NCBI GenBank assembly: GCA_963575645.1
Contig: OY754465.1
Location: forward strand, 55,079,901-55,143,900
Source of the DNA: Xanthostigma xanthostigma
Lineage: Eukaryota > Arthropoda > Insecta > Raphidioptera > Raphidiidae
Reading direction: 5' to 3'
Length of the DNA: 64,000 nt
The notes beneath the pieces are model-generated. The model made no database searches, was not told the DNA's origin, and saw nothing but the letters and a program-made list of their open reading frames with translations. Within the stretch, counting starts at the first letter, position 1. Each line of letters begins with the position of its first letter. Made by a program: the position numbers and the translations under genes. This document shows, piece after piece, positions 33,219 to 44,927 of this stretch.

Positions 33219-33899
33219 TTCACAAGCGTACTGTGGCGCTAGATTTCGTGTTGGCCTCACACGATGCGTGTTTCCAATAACATCAAATAAATCTTTGTCA
33301 TTAAAAAAAAATGTTTGCCAAATACAAAATGGATACGGGGGAACGTCGCTGTTGACCACTAATCTATTAGAACTCACCTTTGGCAATCATAGATCAATAG
33401 GAGAAAACCTTTATTATTTTAAAATTAAATTTTGTTTAACGTAGTTTTCCATTGGCTGAACATGTAGGAACATTTTGCATGAGAAATAAGAACTAAAAAT
33501 TTGAAAATAGATGGTGTTGAAAATACGTGAGTACGACTGTAGAGGGTAGGTATTTTATAAGTGGAACAAAAATTCGAAATAATTCTTGTGAAAAAGCGTA
33601 GCTGTCTAAAAACTATGTACAAACATAGACACTTTCAATTTTGCAAGAAAAATTAGTTTCATATATAATTAAATAATTACAAATTTTCGTTACATGAAAA
33701 GACTTTTAGCATTGACATAGTAAAATATTTCGCATTTCACTCAGCTGCTTATGAAGATTACAGCTGTCACACGACAACGGCAGCAAAAGGAAAAGCAAAT
33801 TACAGGTTTGCATATACGGACTGTTAATTCGCTTCTTTGTTGTAAACAAAACTAGCATTAATGTACAGGCTGCGACAAAAGCAACGACCGGATTTTGAG
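33219..33899. other. No gene recognised
   Basis: Four short frames (60-85 codons) overlap on the two strands without recognisable motifs. Confidence 0.4.
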
Positions 33900-33901
33900 T
33901 A

Positions 33902-34899
33902 CCGTGTTTTTCGGACTATAACACGCACCTTTTTACATAGAAAAATAATAAGTTCGAAAACTAAAATCCGACTACTGAAAAGTATAAAACAAGACAATAT
34001 TCTCATCTGAAAATAGCCGTGGTGATATGCCTCCTACCCTAACAAAACATTACATTTTAACAGTAGTAAGCGATCATATTTAAGAGACAAATTTCTGTTT
34101 TTTTTTTTGAAGTAATAGCAGATAGGGAATATTATATCTCTTTGGTTCTTTAATTTATACATTATTCAATTATGTTTTTTGTTTTATTGTTTATTTTTTT
34201 CTATTTTTATATATATAAGTATTTTGTTAAGGTACTGTGCTGCAAATGTATAATTATTGTATTATTGAGAGCAGGTTTGTTATTGGACATTCATTGTCTG
34301 TTAGCCTACCAGGTTTACAAATAAAATAAAATAAAATAAAATAAGCTCTAGGGCAAAGTGCATCACGCTATAGGTAGGCACATCTAGAGGGGCCTCATAT
34401 TATATGAGATGGCATATGACCACGGCTGTTCTCACATGAGAATATTTTCTTGTTTCATACTTTTCAGTAGTCGGGTTTTAGTTTTTGAACTTATTTTTTA
34501 TTTGTTTTCAATTTGCTCCCCTCTGTGACCGAAATTCAAAAATAAATGTAGCCTATGTTACCCGGGCCATAATAACGAATCAATTGACACCTTATTTATC
34601 AAAATCGGATTAATAGTTTAGGCGCTATGGTGGAACTATTGTAAATACAAACATACATAGACTGCTAAACTCATAACCCTTCCTTTTGGCTTCGCCGTAG
34701 TCGGGTAAAAATGGACTAAAATTTTGGGTGCGTCTTATGGTCTGAAGGTAACATCGAAATAGTCTTTTCAATAAATCGTCTCTAAACTTATGTTAACAAC
34801 AATAAATAAAAATCACTAAAATATATTTTTCAAATATAATCTTATAAATTTGAGGTGCATTATCGTCCGGTAGTGCGTCTTATAGTCCGAAAAACACGG
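33902..34899. mobile_element. Compound TA-flanked element with inner palindrome
   Basis: The ends CCGTGTTTTTCGGACTATAA and TATAGTCCGAAAAACACGG are perfect inverted repeats with TA outside (33900-33901 and 34900-34901). Inside, 33940-34034 and 34407-34500 form diverged inverted arms sharing CGACTACTGAAAAGTAT and TATTCTCAT. The space between the arms ends with a (AAATA)n tail at 34319-34344, suggesting a non-LTR fragment. A GCTTCGCCGTAGTCGGGT dispersed repeat fills 34500-34720. At least three insertions are superimposed. Confidence 0.75.
34319..34344 (+). repeat. (AAATA)n tail of a presumed non-LTR fragment
   Basis: Five ATAAA units follow CCTACCAGGTTTACAA. Repeated polyadenylation-like units are typical of insect non-LTR 3' ends. 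Confidence 0.6.
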
Positions 34900-34954
34900 T
34901 ATATCTGTAGTTGAATTTTTTTACAACTCCATAAGTGGAGAATGATACTAATTC

Positions 34955-35205
34955 GGTTCAAAATTCACTTTTCAAATTTTAACAATAATTTTTCGTTTTA
35001 AGGTCTTCCGAGTTCAAAAATCATATTTTTGGAAAAGGTTTGTTCGTCTGTCTGTGAGCATAATACAGATCAAGAGGAGTTCGAAATCAAATTTTGGTAA
35101 GATGTTTGACATGCAAATATGACAAGCTCTATTGTATTTGCGAAAAATCTACGCAAGCGCAGAAGAGACATATGCGGTAAAACGTTGTTTTTTTCCTGTT
35201 TAAAT
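34955..35205 (+). repeat. Dispersed repeat W, copy 1
   Basis: It shares CAAAATTCACTTTTCAAA, TTTTTCGTTTTAAGGT, TTTGTTCGTCTGTCTGTGAG and ACATATGCGGTAAAACG with 54120-54357 in the same orientation. About 80 percent identity by eye. Class unknown. Confidence 0.65.
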
Positions 35206-36026
35206 AGTATTGATTGATCTAATATAACGGGCTAAGCGTATCTAAATTGTAATAATAGATTACGTATCTAGTGCCGTAATGGGTTATATAAGTTGCTGTA
35301 CTATGTTTAAAACGAGAGCCAGCGAATTTTTACAGCCACACGAGTGGTAATATCATTCGCCCCGAGACATATCTGTACTCATTTTTTGCACGTACTTACT
35401 ATAAAATTGTTGGTTTTCGCTTCATTTTCAGAATTTTTGACAGTTCAAATTATTTTGAGTGAACTTCACTTCTAATAGTATAGCTAATTCTTCTATTTTC
35501 TTTCGCTATGGGATAATGGGATGAAAAATGTATGTACACCAATTTGAAATTGTGATAAAAAAAATGCTGTTTTATCAAATACATGTTAATAAATCATAAA
35601 AAAAACAGCTGACAAATATTGATTTACTATGGAATTAGTACAGCGCGACCGGTTTTGTTTTTCTTTACAGTACTAGTGCGAAAAGGGTAACCTCTTTAAT
35701 AGAGAGAAGTGCAAAAAGATCAATTGATATATCGACCACTGTTTATGTGCGAGCCTGTAAAATAAAATATATGTTGCAATATGTTTCTATAAACGGTAGA
35801 CCGGCCGGAAATGAGCCCACCAAATAATAATAATAAAAAAATAGGGGACCGTTATAAAAGTTTATGCTCCGGTAAAAACGTGAGTGTATATTTTGACATA
35901 TTACTTCCTAACATCAAACAACAGGTGAATAAAACAAATATCAAACACATATTATGTATTCTAGTTTTGATGAACTTCAATTTAATTCACCCACGCATGT
36001 CATTGCGGTTATATAATAATCTATAC
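35206..36026. other. No gene recognised
   Basis: The 82-codon frame at 35811-36059 runs into a hAT MITE and has no domain. Confidence 0.4.
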
Positions 36027-36356
36027 CAGGGGCTCGCGAACCAAATGCGGCTCATTTGATGTAAAGTTGCGGCTCTCCAGTTCCATACGCAAAAAATAAT
36101 TATTTTACTATATAAACCCTTAAAAATCGTCCAATCGATCCATGATTGAGTACCACGTCTATCTTTCAGTAATTTCCACTCGCGTCTCACCCGCACCGCC
36201 CCCGTCGCGACGTGTCGTCCTCGAATATATATATTATAACTATATAAGCAAATACTATAATACTGAAACGAAAATGTTTAGTGGCTCTTTAAAAACTGGG
36301 AAATTTTGTAAATTGTAACTTTTGGCTCTTCCGTCTCAAAAGGTTGCCGACCCCTG
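36027..36356. mobile_element. hAT MITE (CAGGGG ends)
   Basis: The ends are CAGGGGCTCGCGAACC and GGTTGCCGACCCCTG, inverted repeats of the CAGGGGTCGGCAACC class found in many animal hAT MITEs. Internal GCGGCTC and GGCTCT words fit that group. The flanking octamers agree only partly (ATCTATAC and TACTATCC), so it is an older insertion. 330 bp, non-coding. Confidence 0.8.
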
Positions 36357-36511
36357 TACTATCCGAAGGCGATTCCACGCAAAGCTAATTCATGACTATT
36401 ACGCGCGTGTGTCTACACTCGTGCGATGACGTCACAGGCAAAACAAATCGTGTGCGATAAACTCGTAAAAATATTCTCTACCCGTTGTTGAGTAATTTGG
36501 TTATTATGGTA

Positions 36512-36725
36512 CGCGCGGCGAAAGATGAAGCCACCGCATCATAGTCACGTGAATACATCGCGCCCGCCTTCTAGCTTGCTATTGGCTGTTTCGGAGATCC
36601 ATGTGCGTCGAGTGTTTAAATGTATATATAAATGGATTTGTCGATTTTATTCCGCACGGCACTGTCTGCGGGCATGCCGGCGCATATTATTGATGACGTG
36701 CCTGGCTTCATCTCTCACCGCGGGC
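36512..36725 (+). mobile_element. MITE with GCGGYGARAGATGAAGCCA ends
   Basis: The left GCGCGGCGAAAGATGAAGCC pairs with GGCTTCATCTCTCACCGCGG at the right. The left half matches 20717-20830. It is GC-rich compared with its surroundings; about 214 bp. The 74-codon frame over it is a by-product. Confidence 0.7.
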
Positions 36726-37838
36726 ACTATATACTTTCGTTGTTATTAACGACTGAAATCTAAGAGTATTTTTCTAACACAAGAGAGTTCGACCGGCTAT
36801 CACTATACTTAACGAGTTAATAGACGTTCTGACGTCAAAATCAGAAATAAAAAAATAGCCAATCAATAATAAAGTTTATATATAGCTCGATGTTGATCAC
36901 ATGCTTGCATACTGTATTACGTGAATTTAATTAATACGGCATTAATTAATAAAAACGTGATCAAAACTTGTTTCTCTTTAATTAGCAATTCAATTACAAA
37001 ATTCCGTTTTCCCGCGTTCGGTTTTTATATTTCGTCGTTGGTTCTGTAATAGCTCTTATGTGCATAATTGACAGATTTTACGTTTTTTAAATGAAAAGAT
37101 TGAGGAAACGGAGCTCTATACACTAGTAATACCTCCAAATTAATTTTACAGTAACCAACAAGGGGAAGTAACTCTTATGTGAAAAGTTGTATCAAATAAT
37201 TCCTCCCATGTGCCAATAAATCCGAAATTAACGTTAAATATTTTTTAAGAAAATACTTAGTCTTAATTAAACACGTATAGTGAAGATAAGTATGAATTAG
37301 TAACATACCTCTGAAATTGCTAGTTCTTACCATCCATTGCTGAAATAACCACTTTTTGGCCTTTCCTGCAAATTTTACCTTTTGCACATAAGAGGTAGTA
37401 CAGAACCAACGACGATTTGCTATATTGGAATATAAAATTATTGATCAAAAACACGAACAAAATGGCCAGTTTATAGTATAGTTACTAAAAAATAAAAACA
37501 ATATTTACTAAAAGATACAGGCCAACGAATATAATACATCATCTGTCGTTAATTGATCTTGCATTTCATCAACTTAACTGTTTAACTAATCATGTTATGG
37601 ACTACTATCATATGTTTCAGTCGTTCATTTGTTTTTGTAAGCATGTTAATCACTAATATTAATTAATATTAATATGCCCTGACACAAATCTGTATTTCAA
37701 CTGTACCTTGCGAAAATGTTCGTAATCTCTGAATGTTTTTATATTTTTAGGGTTTCGAATTTCAGCATAAAAAAATAAAACCATTTTTTCTCAGGAACGG
37801 CTAGTTTTTGTTGTTTGAAATACATATTTTGCACGACC
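36726..37838. other. No gene recognised
   Basis: AT-rich; nothing identifiable. Confidence 0.4.
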
Positions 37839-37846
37839 CTCTATAA

Positions 37847-38129
37847 CAGGGGTGGCGAACCTATGGCACGCGGCAGTTTATTATGGGCACGGCATTAATT
37901 GAGGTGTAAAATCGAATTAATTAAAAATATGCTAGTGGTCGAAAAAAAATAGCTATCATCAAATAACAAATATGAAAAAGTTTCGTGGGGCTCACTGTAT
38001 TATCGTGTATCATGTTTGGTTCATTTTTTTGACAACTATAAATTTCTTTGGCTGCTTGTGGGCACGTCAGGGTTACATTATTTTTTTTTTTTAATTGGCA
38101 CGTAGATGTAGAAAGGTTCGCCACCCCTG
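37847..38129. mobile_element. hAT MITE (CAGGGGTGGCGAACCT ends)
   Basis: CAGGGGTGGCGAACCTATGG at the left pairs with AGGTTCGCCACCCCTG at the right. The flanking octamers CTCTATAA and CCCTATAA differ at one base, a nearly intact 8-bp duplication. 283 bp, with GGCACG words near both ends. The 100-codon minus frame at 37921-38223 crosses its edge and is not a gene. Confidence 0.9.
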
Positions 38130-38137
38130 CCCTATAA

Positions 38138-38708
38138 TAAAAGTGTCCAATTGTAAAATGATCCAATCCGTACCAGTGCGTAAAACAAAACAAAAGAAAT
38201 GCGAAACGCAGTACTGCTACCATTTACATTATTGTAAAGTATAAAAGTCAAACGCAGCCTAAAATTGAAATTGGAATGCTATTTTTAATTATGTGAAAAT
38301 CAACTATTTTATACGTGCAAAAAATTCCATGTCTTTCGTGCGTGACGACATTATAGTTCATGTGACTGTTAAACATAACCTAACATTTCGATAATCGTTC
38401 GTTGTATCGTGTTTTCTCACTTAAATACAGTCGTACCGACGAGTATGCAACATGAAGAAAAATAAACTTGTTAAAACCAAATATCCTAAACCTGCACAGG
38501 ACTACCTACATTCTAACGAACGGAAATTGCAAAAAAAAAAATATAACCGAATTATCAACGGTAGGTAGTCAATGTTCTGCGTATACAACGGATAATACAA
38601 TAACTTGATTAAGTTTTCGCAACCTTGCCAGCGAAAATGAGAAAAAAAGTCGCGACTATTCAACAGAAGCGCACTGCAATGTCCGCACTGTTTTAGATAG
38701 CTGCCGGC
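38138..38708. other. No gene recognised
   Basis: Nothing identifiable. Confidence 0.4.
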
Positions 38709-38808
38709 CAGGGGTGGTAGTTTTTATATTATTGAAGCACGGTTAGAGTACGATAACTCGATGTGCAAAATATCCATTGGAAATACACAATTATTATTTT
38801 ATATAACA

Positions 38809-39364
38809 CTAGCGGTCCCGTCCGGTTTCCCCCGGGTGTAAAAGAACGAATGGGGAAGGGAGGAACATGAGTACACACATTCATCTCAGTTTACCGAGAT
38901 GAATGTTGTGTCCAAATTTCATGATTATCGGAGTTACCGTTCAAAAGTTTTTGTGGATAAAAAGCAGTATTTAAACTTTTTTTAACTTTTTTTTTTTTTA
39001 ATTAAAATAAATTTAAATTTAAGCCTTAGAAGAAAGCAATGTAGAATATAAAAAAAAAATATATTCGCTCAACGTGGGACTTGAACCCACGACCCTGATA
39101 TCGCATGCTCTACCTGAGGTTGTGTTCTCACAACGCTAATATGAGTGCATTTCACATGAATTGCAGCTTATTTTTGAGATACATTTTGCAACATTTTTCA
39201 TTAAAGCTCCGCTCCTAATGGTCGTAGCGTAATGTTATATAGCCTATAGCCTTCCTCGATAAATGGGCTATCCAACAAAAAAAAAATTTTCAATTTAACC
39301 CAGTAGTTCCTGAGATTAGCGCGTTCAAACAAACAAACTCTTCAGCTTTATATATTAGTATAGA
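38809..39364 (-). mobile_element. Non-autonomous Helitron, family A, tRNA-bearing
   Basis: 556 bp, with CTAG next to host A (38808) at the left and the TCTATACTAATATATAAAGC start next to host T (39365) at the right. Body as in 7793-8393. The tRNA-like module is partly deleted. Confidence 0.85.
39066..39119 (-). pseudogene. Truncated tRNA-Lys-like module inside Helitron
   Basis: The T arm (CGTGGGTTCAAGTCCCACG, perfectly paired) and part of the D arm (GGTAGAGCATGCG) remain. About 19 nt covering the anticodon loop and the start of the D arm are deleted. The B-box region is well preserved. Confidence 0.7.
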
Positions 39365-39419
39365 TAAAGATATAACAGTGTAATTAGCCGTTTTAAATGC
39401 TGGTTTTTTTTTATTTTTT

Positions 39420-39571
39420 GCGCAGCTAAAAGAGGAAGACGTTTGAGGGGAGTTCTAAAAAACAATTACGGGGTCGTGTCGATGCGATGGCGTTTTTTTT
39501 TGCGCAGTGATAAGAGAAGGAAGAAATCTGGCGAGAGTTCTTTAAAAAACAATTACGGAGTCGTGTTTACA
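39420..39571 (+). repeat. 82-bp tandem duplication
   Basis: Two units each contain GCGCAG near the start and AAAAAACAATTACGG followed by GTCGTGT near the end, with AAGAGGAAG / AGAGAAGGAAG between. They are moderately diverged. Confidence 0.7.
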
Positions 39572-39853
39572 AAGTGAGATAGTATTACAGTAATTCTACA
39601 CTAGTTGCTATGACGTGTATACTATGTGATTTCTGATTGGATAGATTAAAAAAATGACAGTGAAAGACGAAAAGTGTTTATGTATATATTTGAGGACATT
39701 TGTGAATAATCCGTAAAGTTTCTTTAGTTTTTTTTTTTAAATCAAAATTTGGGCATATCGAGTTATCGAACTGGACCCCCATCTGCGATTAGGCCAAGTG
39801 TTTTATAACCATTAACTGAAAAATTCAGCATCAGAACTTTAGTCTATACTATA

Positions 39854-39890
39854 CTAGCGGCCCGTTCCGATTTCACCCGGCTGCAAAACT
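39854..39890 (-). mobile_element. Helitron 3'-end fragment
   Basis: CTAGCGGCCCG then GATTTCACCCGGCTGC is the reversed hairpin end of the Helitrons, after a host A. No matching body or 5' end follows. Confidence 0.55.
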
Positions 39891-41106
39891 GTTATGGAAT
39901 TATTATATTGACCTTACCAATTCCCATCTACACAGCAGAACTATCAAAATCAAAGTACATTTTTTTATGTATCTCTAAAGTAAGCGTACGAAAACTTTTT
40001 TTTTTTTTTTATAAAACACCGTAATAGTTCAGCCATTTTGTACAAATTATATTAAGAAAACTTCCTCGTTTATCGCTCTTTTTATCAGTGAAAACCATAT
40101 GAAAAAAAATACTTGGTCAAAAAAAGATAGTCCGGCTTTTAGGGTTAAATGTCCGGCTAAATATAATGCAGAGTCCGGCTTTTCTATTTTTGGGCATGGC
40201 AACCCTAACCCTGGCCCTATCGATCTAAACAGATACAATAATGGGTGACTGTAGTTGGCCAAATGGCACGGAATAGACAGGACAGCAGAAGCTAATTTAA
40301 TATTGACGTAGTGTCGTATTCCGTTTACATCCTGCACTGGACGTACTGCATCAGTGCAGGGGGAACCCCCTTTGCGGATTGTATTACTGCAGTAGTTTGT
40401 AGTACCTACGTTTACGAAAGTTCATCCGTACCGCAAAAGGTATATTTTATTTAAGATTTTCACAACAGTTGTGTTATTCTAAACACAAAAAAAATGTTTC
40501 ATGTTAAAAATTATAGTTTACTAAGCTGGTAAATGCCTGACGAAATCGTTTACGGAAGTGCATCATCGCGAACGGTGCGTGATCGTTCGAGGCGAACGGA
40601 CACAGATTAGGAGCCACCCGGAACCTTCCGGCCCAGTGCGACGCTGCGTTTGCTTGCCTGTCTGAACGCAACAGACTCAAAAACTACTCAAACGATTTTT
40701 ATGAATAAACAAAGACTTACCACTACGCTATAATATCAGGAGCAATAAACGAAAAGACAACGCCTCACCGAGGAAATACGGCTAGGTTTTAATGGTACAA
40801 CACCATAAATGGTAAGGAAACAACATATTAAGAAAAAAAAATCTTACCCTTATGAAAGTCAAATAATTTAGTAGACATACCTGAAACAAAAAAGAAACAG
40901 TATAAGCATAATATATTCGTTATTCAAATGTGTGCAGTAAACATCATTCAAAAAACAAGTACTTATAGTCTAAGCAACTTTAATTTTTCGTCTTGTAAGA
41001 AACCATCGTTTCTAAAGTAATTAGATCTCGCTAAATTCGAAACTCAATATCGTCGATTTGAAATCTTTGTCGATCATCCCCTAATTCGCGAATAACCGCA
41101 CCTACA
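39891..41106. other. No gene; one probable hAT remnant
   Basis: At 40122-40215, TAGTCCGGCTTTTAGGG and GTCCGGC words followed by GGCAACCCTAA resemble the interior and end of the hAT element at 14366-14858. The 96-codon minus frame 40047-40337 overlaps this and is not a gene. Confidence 0.45.
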
Positions 41107-41114
41107 GCTAGGAC

Positions 41115-41756
41115 TAGAGAATACAATCCTGAGCATGTTTTTCAATCCCGGGATTACGGGATTTTCGATGCGGGGCTATCCCGGGATTAGACTATGTGGT
41201 TTCTAATTGGGCTGAAATGAAAAAAACTTGAGTAATTACTTAAAAAATGTTTTTAATATCGTTGCACAACACAAATCACAATATGGTAAGAAAAGAAAAT
41301 AGACAAAACAAAAAAAAACTTTACTTTTGCAAGAAATCAAAAAGACAACACAAAAAAAACTATTTAGAATTTCGAAAATACAATCGCAGAAATGTCAAAG
41401 CATCCAATGTTTGACTTCCAAGCCTGTTTCGTAGTTTATTGCCAACATAAGCAGCAGCTGAAAACGCTCGCTCAGGTTCTACGCTGGTTGGAGGAATAGA
41501 CAATATATGCTGTTTCTAAGTGATATCCACGAGCTCATCCATTTTCGAACAGGCTTATTTCACGTCTAATACTATTTGCCAACCCCGATTCATTTTGTAC
41601 TTGTACTTCAGGATCTGGAGATTTCATATTCTTACGTATCGTACCGCGTATTTAAGGATTGTTTGTGGCAATCCCGAAAATCCCGAGATTAGCCAAGTAC
41701 GGTCCCGGGATTTTCGGGGCCAGAAAACGGCCGGGATCCCGGGATTGTATTCTCTA
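41115..41756. mobile_element. hAT element with transposase remnant and perfect duplication
   Basis: The ends TAGAGAATACAATCC and GGATTGTATTCTCTA are perfect inverted repeats, and GCTAGGAC is duplicated exactly (41107-41114 and 41757-41764). Subterminal CCCGGGATT words repeat at both ends, possible transposase-binding sites. The 642-bp body keeps the minus-strand end of a transposase gene (41360-41514), so this is a direct deletion derivative of an autonomous hAT. Confidence 0.92.
41360..41514 (-). pseudogene. hAT transposase C-terminus
   Basis: The minus-strand translation reads IPPTSVEPERAFSAAAYVG and continues NKLRNRLGSQTLDALTFLR to a stop at 41360. This is the C-terminal hAT dimerisation motif, in which ERxFS followed by a small-residue turn and KRxRL, then a hydrophobic leucine stretch, are the family marks. 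Upstream the frame closes at about 41515, and the RNase H-like catalytic core is absent. It is a dead remnant, but its position and orientation inside intact ends link the MITE to its parent family. Confidence 0.85.
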
Positions 41757-41764
41757 GCTAGGAC

Positions 41765-42537
41765 GCTCCGCTGTATAGGTGACGATCAGTAATTTTGCTC
41801 GCCCCAAAAGAGAATGTGGCGTGACATTCATTGCGTGTTGATTGACATCATTATATACAACTTACTAAAATACCAAGAACAGAAGAACAAATCTGTCGAC
41901 TAAAAAGATTGGTGACATGTCTGTCTATTAAACAATTTCAGAAACGAGAACATATTTTCGGTGGCAGAAAAAAGCATGATCAGCTTGAATGTCCATGTAT
42001 GTCCAGCACAGATGTTATTAGTCGCAGAATAACTGCGCTGACTGTACCGATCTCCGAGCAGAGAATTCGAGAAGGTTCTTACTTAAGGTTAACCGGCAAT
42101 CCGTGAGAAATCCATTATTGCAGCAATGCGTAATAAGAATCACCATTAAAATCAGCCCGATCACTCTCCTCAAACAAACAACCAATTGTGGGCATAGATT
42201 CAAAATGCCCGGAAACCCTTTTAAAAACTGACAAGAAAATACTGAGAGAGTTACCTATCTATATGCAGGGTGACCGGTAATTGCTCGTATTCCTCTCGGG
42301 AGAAGAAACTGACTAATTTGGAATGATTTAACCTCTATCACATGGGGTTCGAGAAAATCTTCTTCGGTTTTCTTTTTACAAAAATCCGAATTTTGGGAGT
42401 TAAAAATTAGGGAAAAGAAAGGTTCTAGTTTTGTGGCCTGAATTTTTTCCATGCTCTGATAGCTTACTAATTGGCCAACTTTCCTAAAGCTAAAAACCAA
42501 TAATTTATTGTTAGATTTTATGTTGTGTTTTAAAACT
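41765..42537. other. No gene; possible element ends
   Basis: The 65-codon frame at 41909-42106 shows no domain. ATGCAGGGTGACCGG at about 42263 has the look of a transposon terminus (CAGGGTG type), but no partner was found. Confidence 0.4.
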
Positions 42538-42908
42538 TCCGCGCTAATTTCCAAAACCATTGAACCGATTTTAATGAAACTTTATAAATGTATCTTGTTT
42601 GGTCCAACTTACACAGTAGGATAGTTTATATAATATTTTGTACAAATTTGGTTAAAAAAAACTGTTTATAAAAAATGCAGCGACATCTCACAGAATTTAC
42701 TCAAAGCTATTAGTTCAGAAGCGCACAAAAAAACTGTTTTAGTGCCAAGTAGCGACATCTGATAGAATTCGCTCAAAGCTATTAGTTCAGAAGGAAATCT
42801 GGTAGAATTTGCTCAATAAGCAATTAGTTCAGACGCCCGGCCGCAAACGAAATACATTTTGCAGAATTATATCTATCGCACCCGGGTGAAACCGGAACGT
42901 ACCGCTAG
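42538..42908 (+). mobile_element. Helitron family B, 5'-truncated
   Basis: It begins at CGCGCTAATTTCCAAAACC, skipping the first ~40 bp of the family, and ends CACCCGGGTGAAACCGGAAC then CGCTAG before host T. It shares the duplicated AGCGACATCT blocks of the 31944 copy. Confidence 0.75.
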
Positions 42909-43373
42909 TATATTTATAATATTCAATCATACTGGGAAGTTGGTCGTGCGGACCCCTCAAGGGTCGGACTTGTAGAATCTCAATAAACGATCCACCTCAT
43001 GGCTTGTTTATGTATTATTTCTTTATCTCCCGATAAATCATCGACTCGAAGGCAACTGCTATAAAAAAGGTTCAAAAAACGCAGCCATTTACCCATAAAA
43101 GCAGTAATCAATTTGCACAAAGTGTAGTTGCAGTAAGACAAGGTGAAGATTACAGAAGAGATAAACACGCCGTTGCTTTTCATGTCGTGATTGACAGAAT
43201 TGGAACAAAAGGTATTTAAGATGATTTATGTACGGGAGTTGAAAAGGTGGGCTGCAATATAGTGATTCAATAGAGAAGTTACTATTTATATTTTATAGTA
43301 GAGCTTGGATGACTAAGTAACATGGTTTTTGTTGACGAAGACATCTAACTTGGATTTACTAGTTACTAGATTA
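42909..43373. other. No gene recognised
   Basis: Nothing identifiable. Confidence 0.4.
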
Positions 43374-43399
43374 CAGGGTGGTCACAGAAAAATGATTTC

Positions 43400-43793
43400 A
43401 AAGGACCCCGCACGGAACATATGGGAATCGGCCCTCGGTTAAAATCTTCCATACTCGGGGATATTATCCAAAAATCGACGCTGATCAAAAGTCTCCATGG
43501 GCACGAAGTCCGGAAATGCGATCCTGGGGAGTTACTTTTATTGCAATCAAAATAGGGAAAATGAACAAATGCACCCGTCTCCTTGTGATATCTATTATAG
43601 ACATATCTACATCACATAGATATATCATATTATACAGTATATACAATTGCAATAAAAGTAACTCCCCGGGATCGCATTTCCGGACTTCGTGCCCATGGAG
43701 ACTTTTGATCAGCGTCGATTTTTGGATAATATCCCCGAGTATGGAAGATTTTAATCGAGGGCCGATTCCCATATGTTCCGTGCGGGGTCCTTT
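43400..43793. repeat. Inverted repeat, 148-bp arms, 98-nt spacer
   Basis: Position x pairs with 87193-x from 43400/43793 to 43547/43646 with only a few mismatches. The arms contain GGACCCCGCACGGAACATAT, CGATTTTTGGATAATATCCC and GGGCACGAAGTCCGGAAATG. A CAGGGTGGTCACAGAAAA block just outside (43376) may be the true left end of a larger element. Related single-arm sequence occurs near 46788. Open frames on both strands simply mirror each other. Confidence 0.85.
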
Positions 43794-44877
43794 CCCGGAT
43801 TATTCCATGTTTTCCAGGAAAATAATACATCTTTATGATCTGAATATTTTATTTGTATGATCGAGATATTTAAAGTTTTAATTAAAGTCACTTTTTGGAC
43901 TTTTTCAAAACAATTTTCTCGCATTTTTCCAAACAACAAAACTTTATCTCTTAAACTAATGATGGCACAGTAAACCTTCTTTTTACTGTACGATAATTAG
44001 TTAGGGATATCGATGGCAAAAAAAAAAGGTTACTTTTTACTTAATCGCCGATATCTCAGCGATAAATAGTCGCATAGCAAACAAAAAAATACCAAATTTA
44101 ATCTTGAACACCAGGCTCAATGACCAGGTATTCGTAAAGCTTGGAAAAACTTTTTTTCGAGTTTGAAAGCAATTTTTAAAACAAAAAATTTTCAAACCCA
44201 GAAATGTTAAATTCCAAAATGTTAATTTTCCCAGATACTTTGTAAAAGTCCCTGATATTTCCCGGCTTCAAAATTCCCTAATAATTTTTCAGGTCATTTA
44301 GGTGGCGTTGCTAGAAACTTGAAGTTGCAGTATCCATAGGGATTTAGGAAATGTCCGTACGGTGTTCACGGTGTTTTAGGAAGTGTCCGTAGAGATGCTT
44401 TGTAACTTATAGTTGCATTTCGCAAGCTTAAATTTACAAGGCGTCCAACGAAGATTCCTAATTTTTATAAATTATTTTTAATAGTGGAAAATCAATTTGA
44501 TACAATTTTCAGTTACCGAATCAGGACTTGCGAATGAGGACTTTTGTAAGTTGTGAAAACGTGGAAGAAGTTCGGATACCTGGGAAGCGAATAAAATAAG
44601 ATCGACCGTAAAACAGTTAGTTCGAATGCAATACGCGAATGACTTGAACTGAACTTCTTGCTATATAAGGAAAGAATGGAAAGTCTTTCAGTCTTACCGA
44701 TGCATTGAAGAAACACGCTTTGATTGCAAGAAGCCCGGTTAAATTTAATGCAAACTCACAAGATTTTGCAAAAAGAAGATTTTAATTAAAGTCGCACAGA
44801 CCTGAATAACAGTGAAAAAAAAATTTTTAAACTGATTACAATTCGTTACCGAACAAGTTTTAGATTCCTCTTTAGAT
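43794..44877. other. No gene recognised
   Basis: A short direct repeat (TTAGGAARTGTCCGTA) occurs at about 44344 and 44379. Nothing else. Confidence 0.4.
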
Positions 44878-44927
44878 TCCCCTCATTCGTTCTTTTGCAC
44901 CCGGATGAAACCGGGCGGGACCGCTAG
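44878..44927 (+). mobile_element. Family A Helitron 3'-end fragment
   Basis: CATTCGTTCTTTTGCACCC, GGATGAAACCGGGCGGGACC and GCTAG before a host T match the last 50 bp of family A. The rest is missing. Confidence 0.65.

Larger units (their letters stand above)
38709..39785. mobile_element. Candidate host element of the nested Helitron
   Basis: CAGGGGTGGTAG then CGATAACTCGATGTGC at the left (38709-38770) faces GCATATCGAGTTATCG then ACTGGACCCCC at the right (39752-39781). The inner 16 bp are inverted repeats, and the outer ends agree only loosely. The Helitron 38809-39364 lies inside. Low confidence in exact limits. Confidence 0.4.

Noticed and set aside
36011-36030. Perfect 8-bp duplication around the hAT MITE at 36027
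   Set aside because: The flanking octamers share only five of eight positions, so the duplication is at best decayed.
43485-43860. Mirror-image frames of 95 and 114 codons
   Set aside because: They come from the two arms of the 43400-43793 inverted repeat.
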